64,000 nucleotides of DNA. Origin: Arenibacter echinorum (GTDB taxonomy: Bacteria > Bacteroidota > Bacteroidia > Flavobacteriales > Flavobacteriaceae). The stretch is taken from positions 1 through 64,000 of the forward strand of contig NZ_QLLN01000007.1 of assembly GCF_003259375.1 (NCBI RefSeq). Reading direction: 5' to 3'. Below are positions 1-8,691 of this stretch, in pieces. The number at the start of each line of letters is the position of its first letter. Positions within the stretch are counted from its first letter, which is position 1. The notes below the pieces were generated by a model that saw only the letters and a list, made by a program, of their open reading frames with translations, was not told where the DNA came from and searched no databases. The position numbers and the translations under genes are program-made.

Positions 1-237
1 CGCATAGTCATCCTGTACCGTAGCCTTTAATGTATATGTGATGCCACAAATACATACCATGGGGCCTTAATCCAAATTTCTCTGGGCTATTCCCCAGTAC
101 AGGGCAGATTCTATACGCGTTGCGCACCCGTGCGCCGGTCGCCGGCGGATAAGCAAGCTTATCCCCGATGCCCCTCGACTTGCATGTGTTAGGCCTGCCG
201 CTAGCGTTCATCCTGAGCCAGGATCAAACTCTTCATC
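1..237 (-). rRNA. rrs: 16S ribosomal RNA, 5' end (partial)
   Basis: The minus strand reads from about position 237 downward through the conserved 16S start region, including the universal primer-27F site AGAGTTTGATCCTGGCTCAG followed by GATGAACGCTAGCGGCAGGC, a Bacteroidota-type continuation. Only the first ~237 bases are in the window; the rest of the gene lies before position 1. The exact mature 5' end is not visible and is set by family knowledge. A 67-codon open frame in this stretch is not a gene. Confidence 0.97.
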
Positions 238-409
238 GTTGATTCTTATATAACTTCGATCAACCCATAAAGGCATTTTTCCCGGCCCGTTATTTCGATT
301 TCATTTTCTGTGCCCCCATCCCGTTTCCAGAACCGGGGCACGCTGTCTTTACAATATATCAATGAACTTTTCTACTTATTTTTTACTGTCGCTCTTTCTC
401 TAAGCGGGT

Positions 410-445
410 GCAAATGTAGGATACTTTTTTTGTTTACGCAAAACC
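410..445 (-). promoter_or_regulatory. rRNA operon promoter
   Basis: On the minus strand TACATTTGC (418-410) is a perfect Bacteroidota -7 box (TAnnTTTGC), with TTTTG at 443-439 as the -33 box and a 20-base spacer. It lies about 170 bases upstream of the 16S 5' end and faces it. The AT-rich stretch just upstream (445-500) could act as an UP-like element. Role inferred from consensus and position. Confidence 0.75.
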
Positions 446-586
446 TTTTTCGAATTATTTTTAAAAGATTTTTTAATTAGCTTGTAACAAGCTGATTTGC
501 AGCTAAAATATTTATATAATTTTTTTACGCATTAAAGAATCACCATAGGCAAGGCCGCCAAAAACTCCAGAAATGCATACATAGAA

Positions 587-2578
587 CTATGAAAAGAAAT
601 TCCAAACCAATCCAAAACGTATCACAAAATCCCTGTAAGGATAATTGGGAGCAGCATAAAAATTATTGCCAGAAGAAAAAGAAGAGTTGAAGTGTTCGGC
701 CTTTAAGAATATCCTGGTTTGCTGCACTCGGGCATTAATAAAAAAGTCCAACATAGGAAATCCTCCCAATTCCTCCTGCCCCTGGGAATAAAATTCTCCC
801 AATACCGGATTATAGGCATCAGCATTATAGGATGTAAAATATTTGAGGGTCACCCCTGTTTGGAAGTATAGGGCCTTTTTAAACCCAAAGTTCGAATAAT
901 ACAAGGTGTTTCTTGTAACTACTTCCGGCACGTTTAAAACACTATTGCTCTGGGAAACATTTTGATACATTACCGTATTATTGAGCGCAAACCCCTTCCA
1001 TTTAAATTCCTTTCCATATTTGACCTTTATAATATTAATGGTACTTCCCTCCTGAAAGGGTTTAATAAACGCCTGTTCCTCTCCTTCAACCACAGTTTGT
1101 GACGGATCTGAAGCAAAGTAGGTGTAATTGTCCAAAGAAGTGTATTTGGCCATTAAATTGCCAAAAACCTTGGATTCCAGATCAAATTGAAAACCGTTGT
1201 TGTTTATCTTATTAAAATCCCCCGTATGTTGCCAGTTGTAATTACTGTAGTCACTTTGATATAACAGGAAGTTAAAATTGGGCATACGCGAAGATGAGTG
1301 TATGGAAAATTTAAGCTTATTGTTCTTGTTGATGTCATAACTGGCAAAGGCATCCAATAAGTTTCCGGACAGATCCCCCGAGATATTGGCCTGTGCCGAC
1401 CCATTCAACTGAAAACCACCAATCTTCTTTACATATTTGGCCCCGGCAGCAATTTCATTGCCCTTAAGCTGGCTTTGGATAAGCTGGGTAGGTGTCTGTA
1501 ATACCGAATTAAAAAAATAGTTGTACCCGTAATGATTAATAAACCCTGTCAATACACCCAATGTCTTATTGGAGAATTGGGTATAGACGTGATTATAGGT
1601 CGTTTTTAAACTCGCTTTATCCGATATACCGGAGTCATAGGCATCTCCAAAATAATCATTTTGGGCGGTTTGTTTATATTGATAGTATTTGGTCTCATAA
1701 CTAAACTCGTGCCCAAGCGCCAAAGAAGTTGTCCTGGTCTTACCTGAATCTAATTTGCTACCGAATAAAATGTACTGATGATCCAAAAAATACCTTTTTC
1801 CCAATAGCCGGTTGCTTGCATCGGAAAAAAGCACATCCAACCGGGATCGATCGCTAAAATCGGAATCACCGGATTCAAACTGTAATTCCTTATTGGACAA
1901 TCCACCATTTTCCTCAAACAGGGAATTTTGGGCCGCCCCATGTGCTCTTAAGTTATAGCGCTTATCCTTGGATTCATAATTGGCCGTCATCTTAAAATTC
2001 CCGGACTCGGCTTCACTATACTGATATTTGCCCAAGGACCTAAAACCTTTAAATGCGATTGAAAAATTTAATCTTGGTGAGGTATTAAAAGCCAATAACG
2101 CATCCAATAGCTGTCCTTGCTCAAAAGTGGTCTTAAACATTAGGTCGCTCATAGGGGTCGCCACATTGTAATAATCAATGTCCCTTACTTCCATATAGTT
2201 ATAATGCTTCGCACTGGCACCCAACTTGGGATAGGTATCCTTTACGTCAAAATTAACTCCCAATTTATTATATGGCTGCCCAACATTGGCAAAAGGCATC
2301 AGCTCAAAATCGTCCTTCCTTAAAAAATTGTATTTATACTCCTTCTGAATGGAGATAGTAGTATCCAAAAAAGTCGTATCCCTATCGTAACTTATAATCT
2401 TGTAATCCCTAATGGTCACTTCCTGACCCTTATCTTTCCCATTTTTTTTAGGCGGAAGATTTCTGACTTTACGATCCATACCGGCCTCCCCTTCGTTCCT
2501 TGAGGGGGGAATTGAATCTTCCTGTGCACTAATGGCCTGACTAAAAAACACTATTAAAAGTGCCAACAAATATCTCAT
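587..2578 (-). CDS. putative outer membrane porin
   Basis: A 663-residue protein with a cleavable signal peptide (residues 1-18, ending ISAQ) followed by a charged, Pro-rich stretch to about residue 60 and then alternating aromatic and polar strands to the C-terminus. The end of the chain (RFGLVWNFFS) is a beta-barrel terminus rich in aromatics. Length and layout fit the Bacteroidota 'putative porin' family (Porin_10 type), which sits in the outer membrane; the substrate is unknown. It stands alone between the 16S operon and the SusD/SusC pair, with its own 230-base upstream region. The ATG start gives a clean signal peptide. Family call is by resemblance. Confidence 0.8.
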   Translation of the reverse strand: MRYLLALLIVFFSQAISAQEDSIPPSRNEGEAGMDRKVRNLPPKKNGKDKGQEVTIRDYKIISYDRDTTFLDTTISIQKEYKYNFLRKDDFELMPFANVGQPYNKLGVNFDVKDTYPKLGASAKHYNYMEVRDIDYYNVATPMSDLMFKTTFEQGQLLDALLAFNTSPRLNFSIAFKGFRSLGKYQYSEAESGNFKMTANYESKDKRYNLRAHGAAQNSLFEENGGLSNKELQFESGDSDFSDRSRLDVLFSDASNRLLGKRYFLDHQYILFGSKLDSGKTRTTSLALGHEFSYETKYYQYKQTAQNDYFGDAYDSGISDKASLKTTYNHVYTQFSNKTLGVLTGFINHYGYNYFFNSVLQTPTQLIQSQLKGNEIAAGAKYVKKIGGFQLNGSAQANISGDLSGNLLDAFASYDINKNNKLKFSIHSSSRMPNFNFLLYQSDYSNYNWQHTGDFNKINNNGFQFDLESKVFGNLMAKYTSLDNYTYFASDPSQTVVEGEEQAFIKPFQEGSTINIIKVKYGKEFKWKGFALNNTVMYQNVSQSNSVLNVPEVVTRNTLYYSNFGFKKALYFQTGVTLKYFTSYNADAYNPVLGEFYSQGQEELGGFPMLDFFINARVQQTRIFLKAEHFNSSFSSGNNFYAAPNYPYRDFVIRFGLVWNFFS

Positions 2579-2755
2579 GCTATAAACTTACGTCGACAAA
2601 GTTAATTTTTTTGTCCTTAATGAAATGTGAAAGTTTCAAAAACAGAAAATCAACATCTTATCTACCATTCAAATATTAATCCTAACAGCAACTTCTAATT
2701 CCTGGATATTGAATTAGCGAACACCAAAACTTAGATCGATCTCAATTCAAGAAAC

Positions 2756-2786
2756 AAAAAAAACCTGCAGGGAATACCTGCAGGTT
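2756..2786 (-). terminator. rho-independent terminator of the susCD unit
   Basis: On the minus strand AACCTGCAGG, a short loop, CCTGCAGGTT and then a run of eight T. It begins about 25 bases after the SusD stop codon, so it ends the SusC-SusD transcript before the porin gene. Confidence 0.85.
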
Positions 2787-2811
2787 CTTATACTTATCAT
2801 TAAAAGCTTTT

Positions 2812-4263
2812 CTAGTTCAAATCCCAGAACAATTGGGTCTCTGCCTCATCTCCACCAATAGCAGATGCAGCCGAACTATAATTGGCACCATTTAAGGACT
2901 GTTCTATAATTGGATAGGTATACCTATTTAGAAAACCGGAAACCGCATCAGCAGGAGTAGCCATAAGTGGATAGTCCAATAATCTTATGGATGTCCAAGC
3001 CTCCAAGCCTCTATTATACAATGCAATCCATTTTTGGGTCCCAATCACCTCTTTCCAAGGCGTGGTAGCCGTACTTGCCAAAATAGACAAGTCATAATCT
3101 ACATTAGGTTGCGCCAAATAATCGGTAGCCTCTTCAGCAGTACCGCCCCAATCAAGGATAGAGGCTGTAATACCGGCATCATAGTGTTCCTTGGCAGTAC
3201 CTCCTACTTCAAATGACCGCGCTCTTGCTTCGGCCAATAAAAAGCTCACCTCGGAATAATCTAAAATAATACCTGGGAAAGTTGCCTCTTCCAACTGAGC
3301 AGAAACGTGGGAATAAGAGGAATAACTGGAAGGCTCTCCAATACCACCTCCCTCGTAGATACCATCACCAGTTGGCATGAAATACAGTGGCAATCTTGGA
3401 TCGTCCAAAGTATTCATAGCATCTATGATCGTAGCGGCCGCAACAAAATCATTCCTACCACTCAAAACCAAATTATCATAGACCGGATTTGTATTGGGAT
3501 CGGAACCTAAATATTCGTAAGCTGCATTATCATCATTGCTTGTAAACACCCCAGTTGCAACAGCACTTTCCACGGTAGTTTTGGCGAAGGCCTCATCCAC
3601 ATCGGATAAAAGTATCCCCATTCTCAATTTTAGGGAAGCAGCGAACTTTTTCCACATCGCTACATCACCTTCATATATTCTATCGGCACTACCAAAACTT
3701 CCAGTACTCTCATCCAAAGCATTTATAGCAGCGGTCAATCTACCAACTAAATCCTTGTAGATGGTTTCGCCATCGTCATACTTAGGAAGAAGGTTGTCAG
3801 CATCCAAAGCTTCGGTATAAGGAACATCCCCAAAAGTTTCCACCAAATTGGCATAAGTATATACATTGAGAATCTCGATAATGATTAGCTTATTAGGCTT
3901 TAATGCCTCCAGCTCAGGAGTGGAATAGGTTGTTGCCTCAATAACTATCTTGGCCTCATCCAAATCCTTTAAAACATCTTTGTACATTATGCTCCAGTGT
4001 TGTGCAGGAATGGTTCTGGTAACCTGATCATAGTTACTTTCGTCCGTATAGGTGGTTTCCTGTAAATACTGGGCCCATAGTTTAGTATTGTTATTGTTTA
4101 CATTCAAATCTACCACTTGGTCCACCAAGCTTTTCTGCGCCCCGGTAAACAAACTTTCACCTGGTACAGCCAATGGATCCTTGATGTTCTCGTTCAGACT
4201 TTCCAAATCACTGGAACAAGAAGCAAAAATCACGGCAGTAATTAATATTGCTAGTTTTTTCAT
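2812..4263 (-). CDS. SusD/RagB family nutrient-binding outer membrane lipoprotein
   Basis: A 483-residue lipoprotein with a short signal peptide and a lipobox ending FASCSSD (Cys16), followed by the helical TPR-like fold of the SusD/RagB family; it most resembles the SusD-like_2 branch. Such proteins cap a SusC TonB-dependent channel on the cell surface and capture ligand. The gene begins 12 bases after the SusC stop, so the two are co-transcribed. No glycoside hydrolase, sulfatase or peptidase gene adjoins the pair, so the substrate cannot be guessed from context. The asparagine-rich stretch near residue 55 is just sequence variation in a loop. Confidence 0.93.
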   Translation of the reverse strand: MKKLAILITAVIFASCSSDLESLNENIKDPLAVPGESLFTGAQKSLVDQVVDLNVNNNNTKLWAQYLQETTYTDESNYDQVTRTIPAQHWSIMYKDVLKDLDEAKIVIEATTYSTPELEALKPNKLIIIEILNVYTYANLVETFGDVPYTEALDADNLLPKYDDGETIYKDLVGRLTAAINALDESTGSFGSADRIYEGDVAMWKKFAASLKLRMGILLSDVDEAFAKTTVESAVATGVFTSNDDNAAYEYLGSDPNTNPVYDNLVLSGRNDFVAAATIIDAMNTLDDPRLPLYFMPTGDGIYEGGGIGEPSSYSSYSHVSAQLEEATFPGIILDYSEVSFLLAEARARSFEVGGTAKEHYDAGITASILDWGGTAEEATDYLAQPNVDYDLSILASTATTPWKEVIGTQKWIALYNRGLEAWTSIRLLDYPLMATPADAVSGFLNRYTYPIIEQSLNGANYSSAASAIGGDEAETQLFWDLN

Positions 4264-4275
4264 TTTTATTTTTTT

Positions 4276-7200
4276 TTAGAATTGTAATTTAAGATTGACA
4301 CCAAAATCCCTTGTAGTTGGCAATGATCCAACGGAATAACCTTGAAGGTTACCAGCAGACAAACCACTTTCTGGATCTGCATGGGGTAAGTCTTTGTCTA
4401 TAATCCAAAGGTTTGAACCAATAACGCTTAAACTAGCATTGGTCAAGAACGTATTGGCCAATAATTTGCTAGGCAAATTATAGGTAAGTGCCACTTCACG
4501 TAACTTCACATAGCTGGCATCATAGACAAATGCTTTGTCAGGCAAACCTCTTCTGTATCCAAAGGCACCAAATCTGTCGGCCCTAATTCTGGAAGTGTTA
4601 GTTGCCCCATCTGGGTTTACACCCTCATTGATAAATCCTCCGCCATCGGCCAAGGTATTCCTTACAGGATTACCCAAATCGTTGATAAACGCTGTTTCTG
4701 CATACAAACCAGTAGCAAGTCCATAGTATTGATCCAAGGAGAATATACTACCCCCTTGTTGAATATCGATCAAAAAGCTTAATGAAAATTCTTTGTAGTT
4801 GAATTTATTGGAAATCCCCATCAACCAATCTGGATTGGTATCTCCAATATTTTGATCCGATGTGGACGTTTTAACATATTGCCCATCAGCTGGATCAACT
4901 ACCCTTTCACCATTTAGATAGGTGTAGTCGGTACCATAAATTACTCCATAGGGCTGTCCTACTTCCGCATTAAGGGTTACCCCACCTTGGAAATCTCCCA
5001 ATTGCAAAGTCTGGATTCCATCTTCCAAGGATACCACCTCGTTCTTATTCTTGGTCCAGTTCACCATGGCAGTCCAAGAGAAGTTATCCGTTCTGACCGG
5101 ATTTCCAGATATGGAAAGCTCCACACCTTTGTTTTCAATTTCACCTGCATTTAATATCTTTTTCTCATAACCTGTAGCTCTAGATACAGGAACTCCAAAA
5201 ATTTGATCCACGGAATTGGTTTGGTAGTAAGCAAGATCAAAACTTAACCTATTGCGTAAAAACTTCATTTCCAAACCAAGCTCGAAGCTTTCTGTTTTTT
5301 CAGGCTTCAAATTAGGGTTCTTTTTCTCATTGTCAACAGAAGTACTTGGTGCCCCTGGTGGAATGTTTACGTTATAGGTGTCGTAAAGGAAATCGAAAGG
5401 TGCACTATTACCTACTTCCGCATAGTTGGCCCTTAATTTACCAAAGGTGATGAAATCAGCATTCAAAAGATTGGTGAAAACAAAACTAGTGGCAATAGAA
5501 GGATAGTAAAAAGTACTATTGTCCTCAGGCAATGTAGAAGAGTGATCCCTTCTTATAGTAGCATCCAAGAAAAGTATACTGTTGTAACCCAAAGATGCGC
5601 TGGCATAAATACCGTCTATACCAACTCTTTCATCATTTTCAACAGGAAGGGCTAGTGGCCCTGAACTATTCTGCAAAGAATATAGTTTTGGTACGCTCAA
5701 CCCACCGCTTGTAGCTGAATAAATGGATTGAAATTCGCTCCTTCTAATGTTGGTACCCAATATCCCTTTTAAATTAAATTGATCGGAAAGGTCCTTTTGA
5801 AAATTAAACATGAAATCATAATTGGTTTCCGTAACCTCCAGATTTCTTCTTCCGTAACCAGAATCTACATTTCCTCTGTTTCCAGCACTATCAGGAATAC
5901 CAAAGCTTGTTGGAACACTACCATTGGCCCTTCTCTCTTCCTGTATCTCAGAATAGGTATCGGTTGCTGCCCTTGCAGTAAAGTTCAACCAGTCCGTAAA
6001 TTTATAATCCAAAGACACATTTCCTATAAAACGATTTCTAGAATCGTTTTGGTAATTCTCGTAACGGGTCCAATAGGGGTTGTCCCAGTAAATCGGCGCC
6101 GAACCTGCATCTGTGCTTGCAGGGTTCCAAGTAACGTTTCTTTTGGTGTCAAAATAGATATCCCTTTGATCTTTTAGATCTACGTTGGTTTGCCACCATT
6201 GCTTAAAGTTACTCATGATGTTATCACTATAACCGGTTGAGTTACGACCCAATGCCTTGGTGTTGATGTAATTGGCATAACCAGTAACGGTTAAGCGATC
6301 CGTTAATGCAAAAGAACCACTCATCGAAAAATTATGCTTTTTAATAGTACTGTTCGGCATTAAACCACTCTGATCGAACTGGGTATAGTTCATTCGAAAA
6401 GAACCATCATCGTCATAAGACCTTGCAAAAGAAACCGAATTGGTTGTTGTAACCGGAGTTTCAAAAAATGTTATTGGCCCGTTCTTGGCATTTACCCATG
6501 GGGTAGCCGTTCTATAGTTCGGAGAATCTGGATCCAAGGCATCCCATTGGTAGATCATAAGATTTGGATCGAACCTACCGCCATAAGAAGCATCCTCTGT
6601 AAATGGCACGGTTAAATCGGCAACCCCGTCACCGGTAACATCCTCCATATTATAAAAATCATCTTCGCCAGGTCCGTAATAAGCACCGTATCCAGCACCG
6701 TATTGGTTTTGGTACTTGGCAAAAGTACTTTTATCTATAGAACCTATTGTAATTCCCGAATTAACAGTAACCCCAATTCCTTGGGCATCCTTACCTTTTT
6801 TGGTGGTTATCATGATAACCCCGTTGGCAGCCCTTGAACCATATAAGGCAGAAGCAGCCGCTCCTTTTAAAACGTTGACCGACTCAATATCATCAGGGTT
6901 TATATCGGAAGCGGTATTTCCATAATCATAATAGTTACCACTTGCTTCACCTTGATACTTGGAATTTGTATTCGTATTGTTTACCGGTACACCATCAATA
7001 ACGAACAAAGCCTGGTTGCTCCCGGTCAAAGAGGCATTACCTCTAATAACCACGTTGGTGGAACCTCCAAGGTTGTTGTTCTTTCTAATCTGAATACCAG
7101 AAGCCTTTCCCGAAAGGGCATTTACAAAGTTTCCGCTTTTCACAGTATTCAAGTCCTCTCCTTGAACCTCTTGTGTAGCATATCCCAAGGATTTTTTATC

Positions 7201-7542
7201 CCTTGAAATACCCAAAGCCGTTACTACTACTTCCTCCAGTGCTTGGGCATCCTCCTGCATAACAACATCGATTGTGGACGATGCGCCAATTACCTTTGTA
7301 ACACTCATTTGTCCAATATAACTGAACAATAGAGTTTGCCCTTCACTACCTTGAATGGTATAATTACCATCAAAATCAGTTTGTGTTCCATTAGTGGTCC
7401 CTTCGACCAAAATGTTTACTCCAGGCAAGGCCAGACCCAATTGATCGGTCACCGTACCGGAGATTGTTTTTTCCTGTGCGTAGGAAAAACTCATTAATAA
7501 CCCCATGATCGGAGCTAAAATCCAAGTTAGTTTTGATTTCAT
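4276..7542 (-). CDS. SusC/RagA family TonB-linked outer membrane channel
   Basis: A 1088-residue TonB-dependent transporter. Domains in order: signal peptide (1-22), carboxypeptidase-regulatory-like domain (about 25-100), TonB box region with the family motif LEEVVVTALG (about 103-112), plug domain, and a 22-strand barrel to the terminal Phe (LKLQF). It imports a large ligand through the outer membrane using TonB energy, together with the SusD protein encoded 12 bases downstream. Length is usual for SusC. About 520 bases of AT-rich DNA upstream separate it from the divergent rnhB. Confidence 0.96.
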   Translation of the reverse strand: MKSKLTWILAPIMGLLMSFSYAQEKTISGTVTDQLGLALPGVNILVEGTTNGTQTDFDGNYTIQGSEGQTLLFSYIGQMSVTKVIGASSTIDVVMQEDAQALEEVVVTALGISRDKKSLGYATQEVQGEDLNTVKSGNFVNALSGKASGIQIRKNNNLGGSTNVVIRGNASLTGSNQALFVIDGVPVNNTNTNSKYQGEASGNYYDYGNTASDINPDDIESVNVLKGAAASALYGSRAANGVIMITTKKGKDAQGIGVTVNSGITIGSIDKSTFAKYQNQYGAGYGAYYGPGEDDFYNMEDVTGDGVADLTVPFTEDASYGGRFDPNLMIYQWDALDPDSPNYRTATPWVNAKNGPITFFETPVTTTNSVSFARSYDDDGSFRMNYTQFDQSGLMPNSTIKKHNFSMSGSFALTDRLTVTGYANYINTKALGRNSTGYSDNIMSNFKQWWQTNVDLKDQRDIYFDTKRNVTWNPASTDAGSAPIYWDNPYWTRYENYQNDSRNRFIGNVSLDYKFTDWLNFTARAATDTYSEIQEERRANGSVPTSFGIPDSAGNRGNVDSGYGRRNLEVTETNYDFMFNFQKDLSDQFNLKGILGTNIRRSEFQSIYSATSGGLSVPKLYSLQNSSGPLALPVENDERVGIDGIYASASLGYNSILFLDATIRRDHSSTLPEDNSTFYYPSIATSFVFTNLLNADFITFGKLRANYAEVGNSAPFDFLYDTYNVNIPPGAPSTSVDNEKKNPNLKPEKTESFELGLEMKFLRNRLSFDLAYYQTNSVDQIFGVPVSRATGYEKKILNAGEIENKGVELSISGNPVRTDNFSWTAMVNWTKNKNEVVSLEDGIQTLQLGDFQGGVTLNAEVGQPYGVIYGTDYTYLNGERVVDPADGQYVKTSTSDQNIGDTNPDWLMGISNKFNYKEFSLSFLIDIQQGGSIFSLDQYYGLATGLYAETAFINDLGNPVRNTLADGGGFINEGVNPDGATNTSRIRADRFGAFGYRRGLPDKAFVYDASYVKLREVALTYNLPSKLLANTFLTNASLSVIGSNLWIIDKDLPHADPESGLSAGNLQGYSVGSLPTTRDFGVNLKLQF

Positions 7543-8065
7543 TTACTTTTTTTTAAGAATTAGTCAGCCGCAAACTTGTGAAAAATTCCTTAAAAAACCT
7601 AAAAAATTTAACAGAAGCATCACTAATTGTTAAACTTACCCCCTATTATTACTAAATTGTTAATATTTTAGTCGTTAATCAATAGTTAATTTAAAGAATT
7701 GTGCCAAATTCCTAAAGATTCTTAACCTAAGAATATTCCTACCACATATAATGAATAAATTTTAACAGATTTGAACAAGGCAATAATTCATCCAAAGGAC
7801 CTTTTTTCTTTAGGCAAATCCTTGACAATCGTTTTTAATGGCCAATTGCCGACTACTTCCTTAACTTCAGGAACACGGACCCACTCGATGACAAAACCAT
7901 TACATACTTGAGAATTTGTTTCCAACGGGCATTATGCCTTTTATAAATTTTTATATTTGACATTAGTTGGAGAAAAGTATTGGCAATAGGCAGGCTTGTC
8001 TTCCGTACATCTATCTAAATTGATGAAGTATTTTCAATTCCATACCACATTAGAACAATACATAA
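7543..8065. other. AT-rich divergent intergenic region
   Basis: This 523-base stretch lies between the divergent susC and rnhB genes. It contains no convincing open frame on either strand. TATATTTGA at 7952-7960 resembles a -7 box facing rnhB, but no -33 box stands at the right distance. Several poly-T and poly-A runs occur, and no clear hairpin was seen. Confidence 0.4.
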
Positions 8066-8662
8066 ATGTTAAAAGCCTTTTACAAATTTGATTTGGAAGC
8101 AGGAACTGATGAAGCCGGTCGTGGGTGTTTGGCAGGACCTGTAACCGCCGCGGCCGTTATTTTACCGAAAGATTTTACGAACGATACCCTTAACGACTCA
8201 AAAATTCTGTCCTCTACAAAAAGAGATTTACTTAGGCCAATAATTGAAACAAGTGCTACAAGCTTTGGAATTGCCCAGATTTTTCCGGATGAAATTGACA
8301 AAATCAACATATTGAACGCGTCTTTCCTGGCAATGCACAAAGCCTTGGATCAATTAAATACAAACCCCGAATTTATCATTGTGGACGGCAACCGGTTCAA
8401 CCCCTACCAAAACATCCCCCATGCCTGCATTGTAAAAGGAGACGGCAAATACCTAAGCATTGCCGCCGCTTCCATCTTGGCCAAAACCTTTAGGGACGCT
8501 TATATGGAAAAAATTCATTTGGAATATCCCATGTACAATTGGATAAAAAACAAAGGCTATCCCACCATGGAACACAGAGATGCCATACGGAAGTATGGTA
8601 TTACCAAGTATCATCGAAAAACTTTTAGACAATTACCAGATCAATTCAAACTGGACGTTTAA
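8066..8662 (+). CDS. rnhB: ribonuclease HII
   Basis: A 198-residue cytoplasmic enzyme that cuts RNA in RNA/DNA hybrids and at single ribonucleotides in DNA. The hallmark motif [12 protein letters not shown] begins at residue 15, with Asp15 and Glu16 as metal ligands; a further acidic ligand lies in IIVDGN, and the C-terminal half has the conserved stretch [12 protein letters not shown]. Length matches the family. The ATG start is 14 codons before the motif, as usual. The next gene starts 29 bases on and is probably co-transcribed. Confidence 0.97.
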   Translation: MLKAFYKFDLEAGTDEAGRGCLAGPVTAAAVILPKDFTNDTLNDSKILSSTKRDLLRPIIETSATSFGIAQIFPDEIDKINILNASFLAMHKALDQLNTNPEFIIVDGNRFNPYQNIPHACIVKGDGKYLSIAAASILAKTFRDAYMEKIHLEYPMYNWIKNKGYPTMEHRDAIRKYGITKYHRKTFRQLPDQFKLDV

Positions 8663-8691
8663 AAATCCTAAATTTGTTCAAAGCTTTATTT

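Noticed and set aside
8-211. A 67-codon frame at the window start
   Set aside because: It lies within the 16S rRNA gene.
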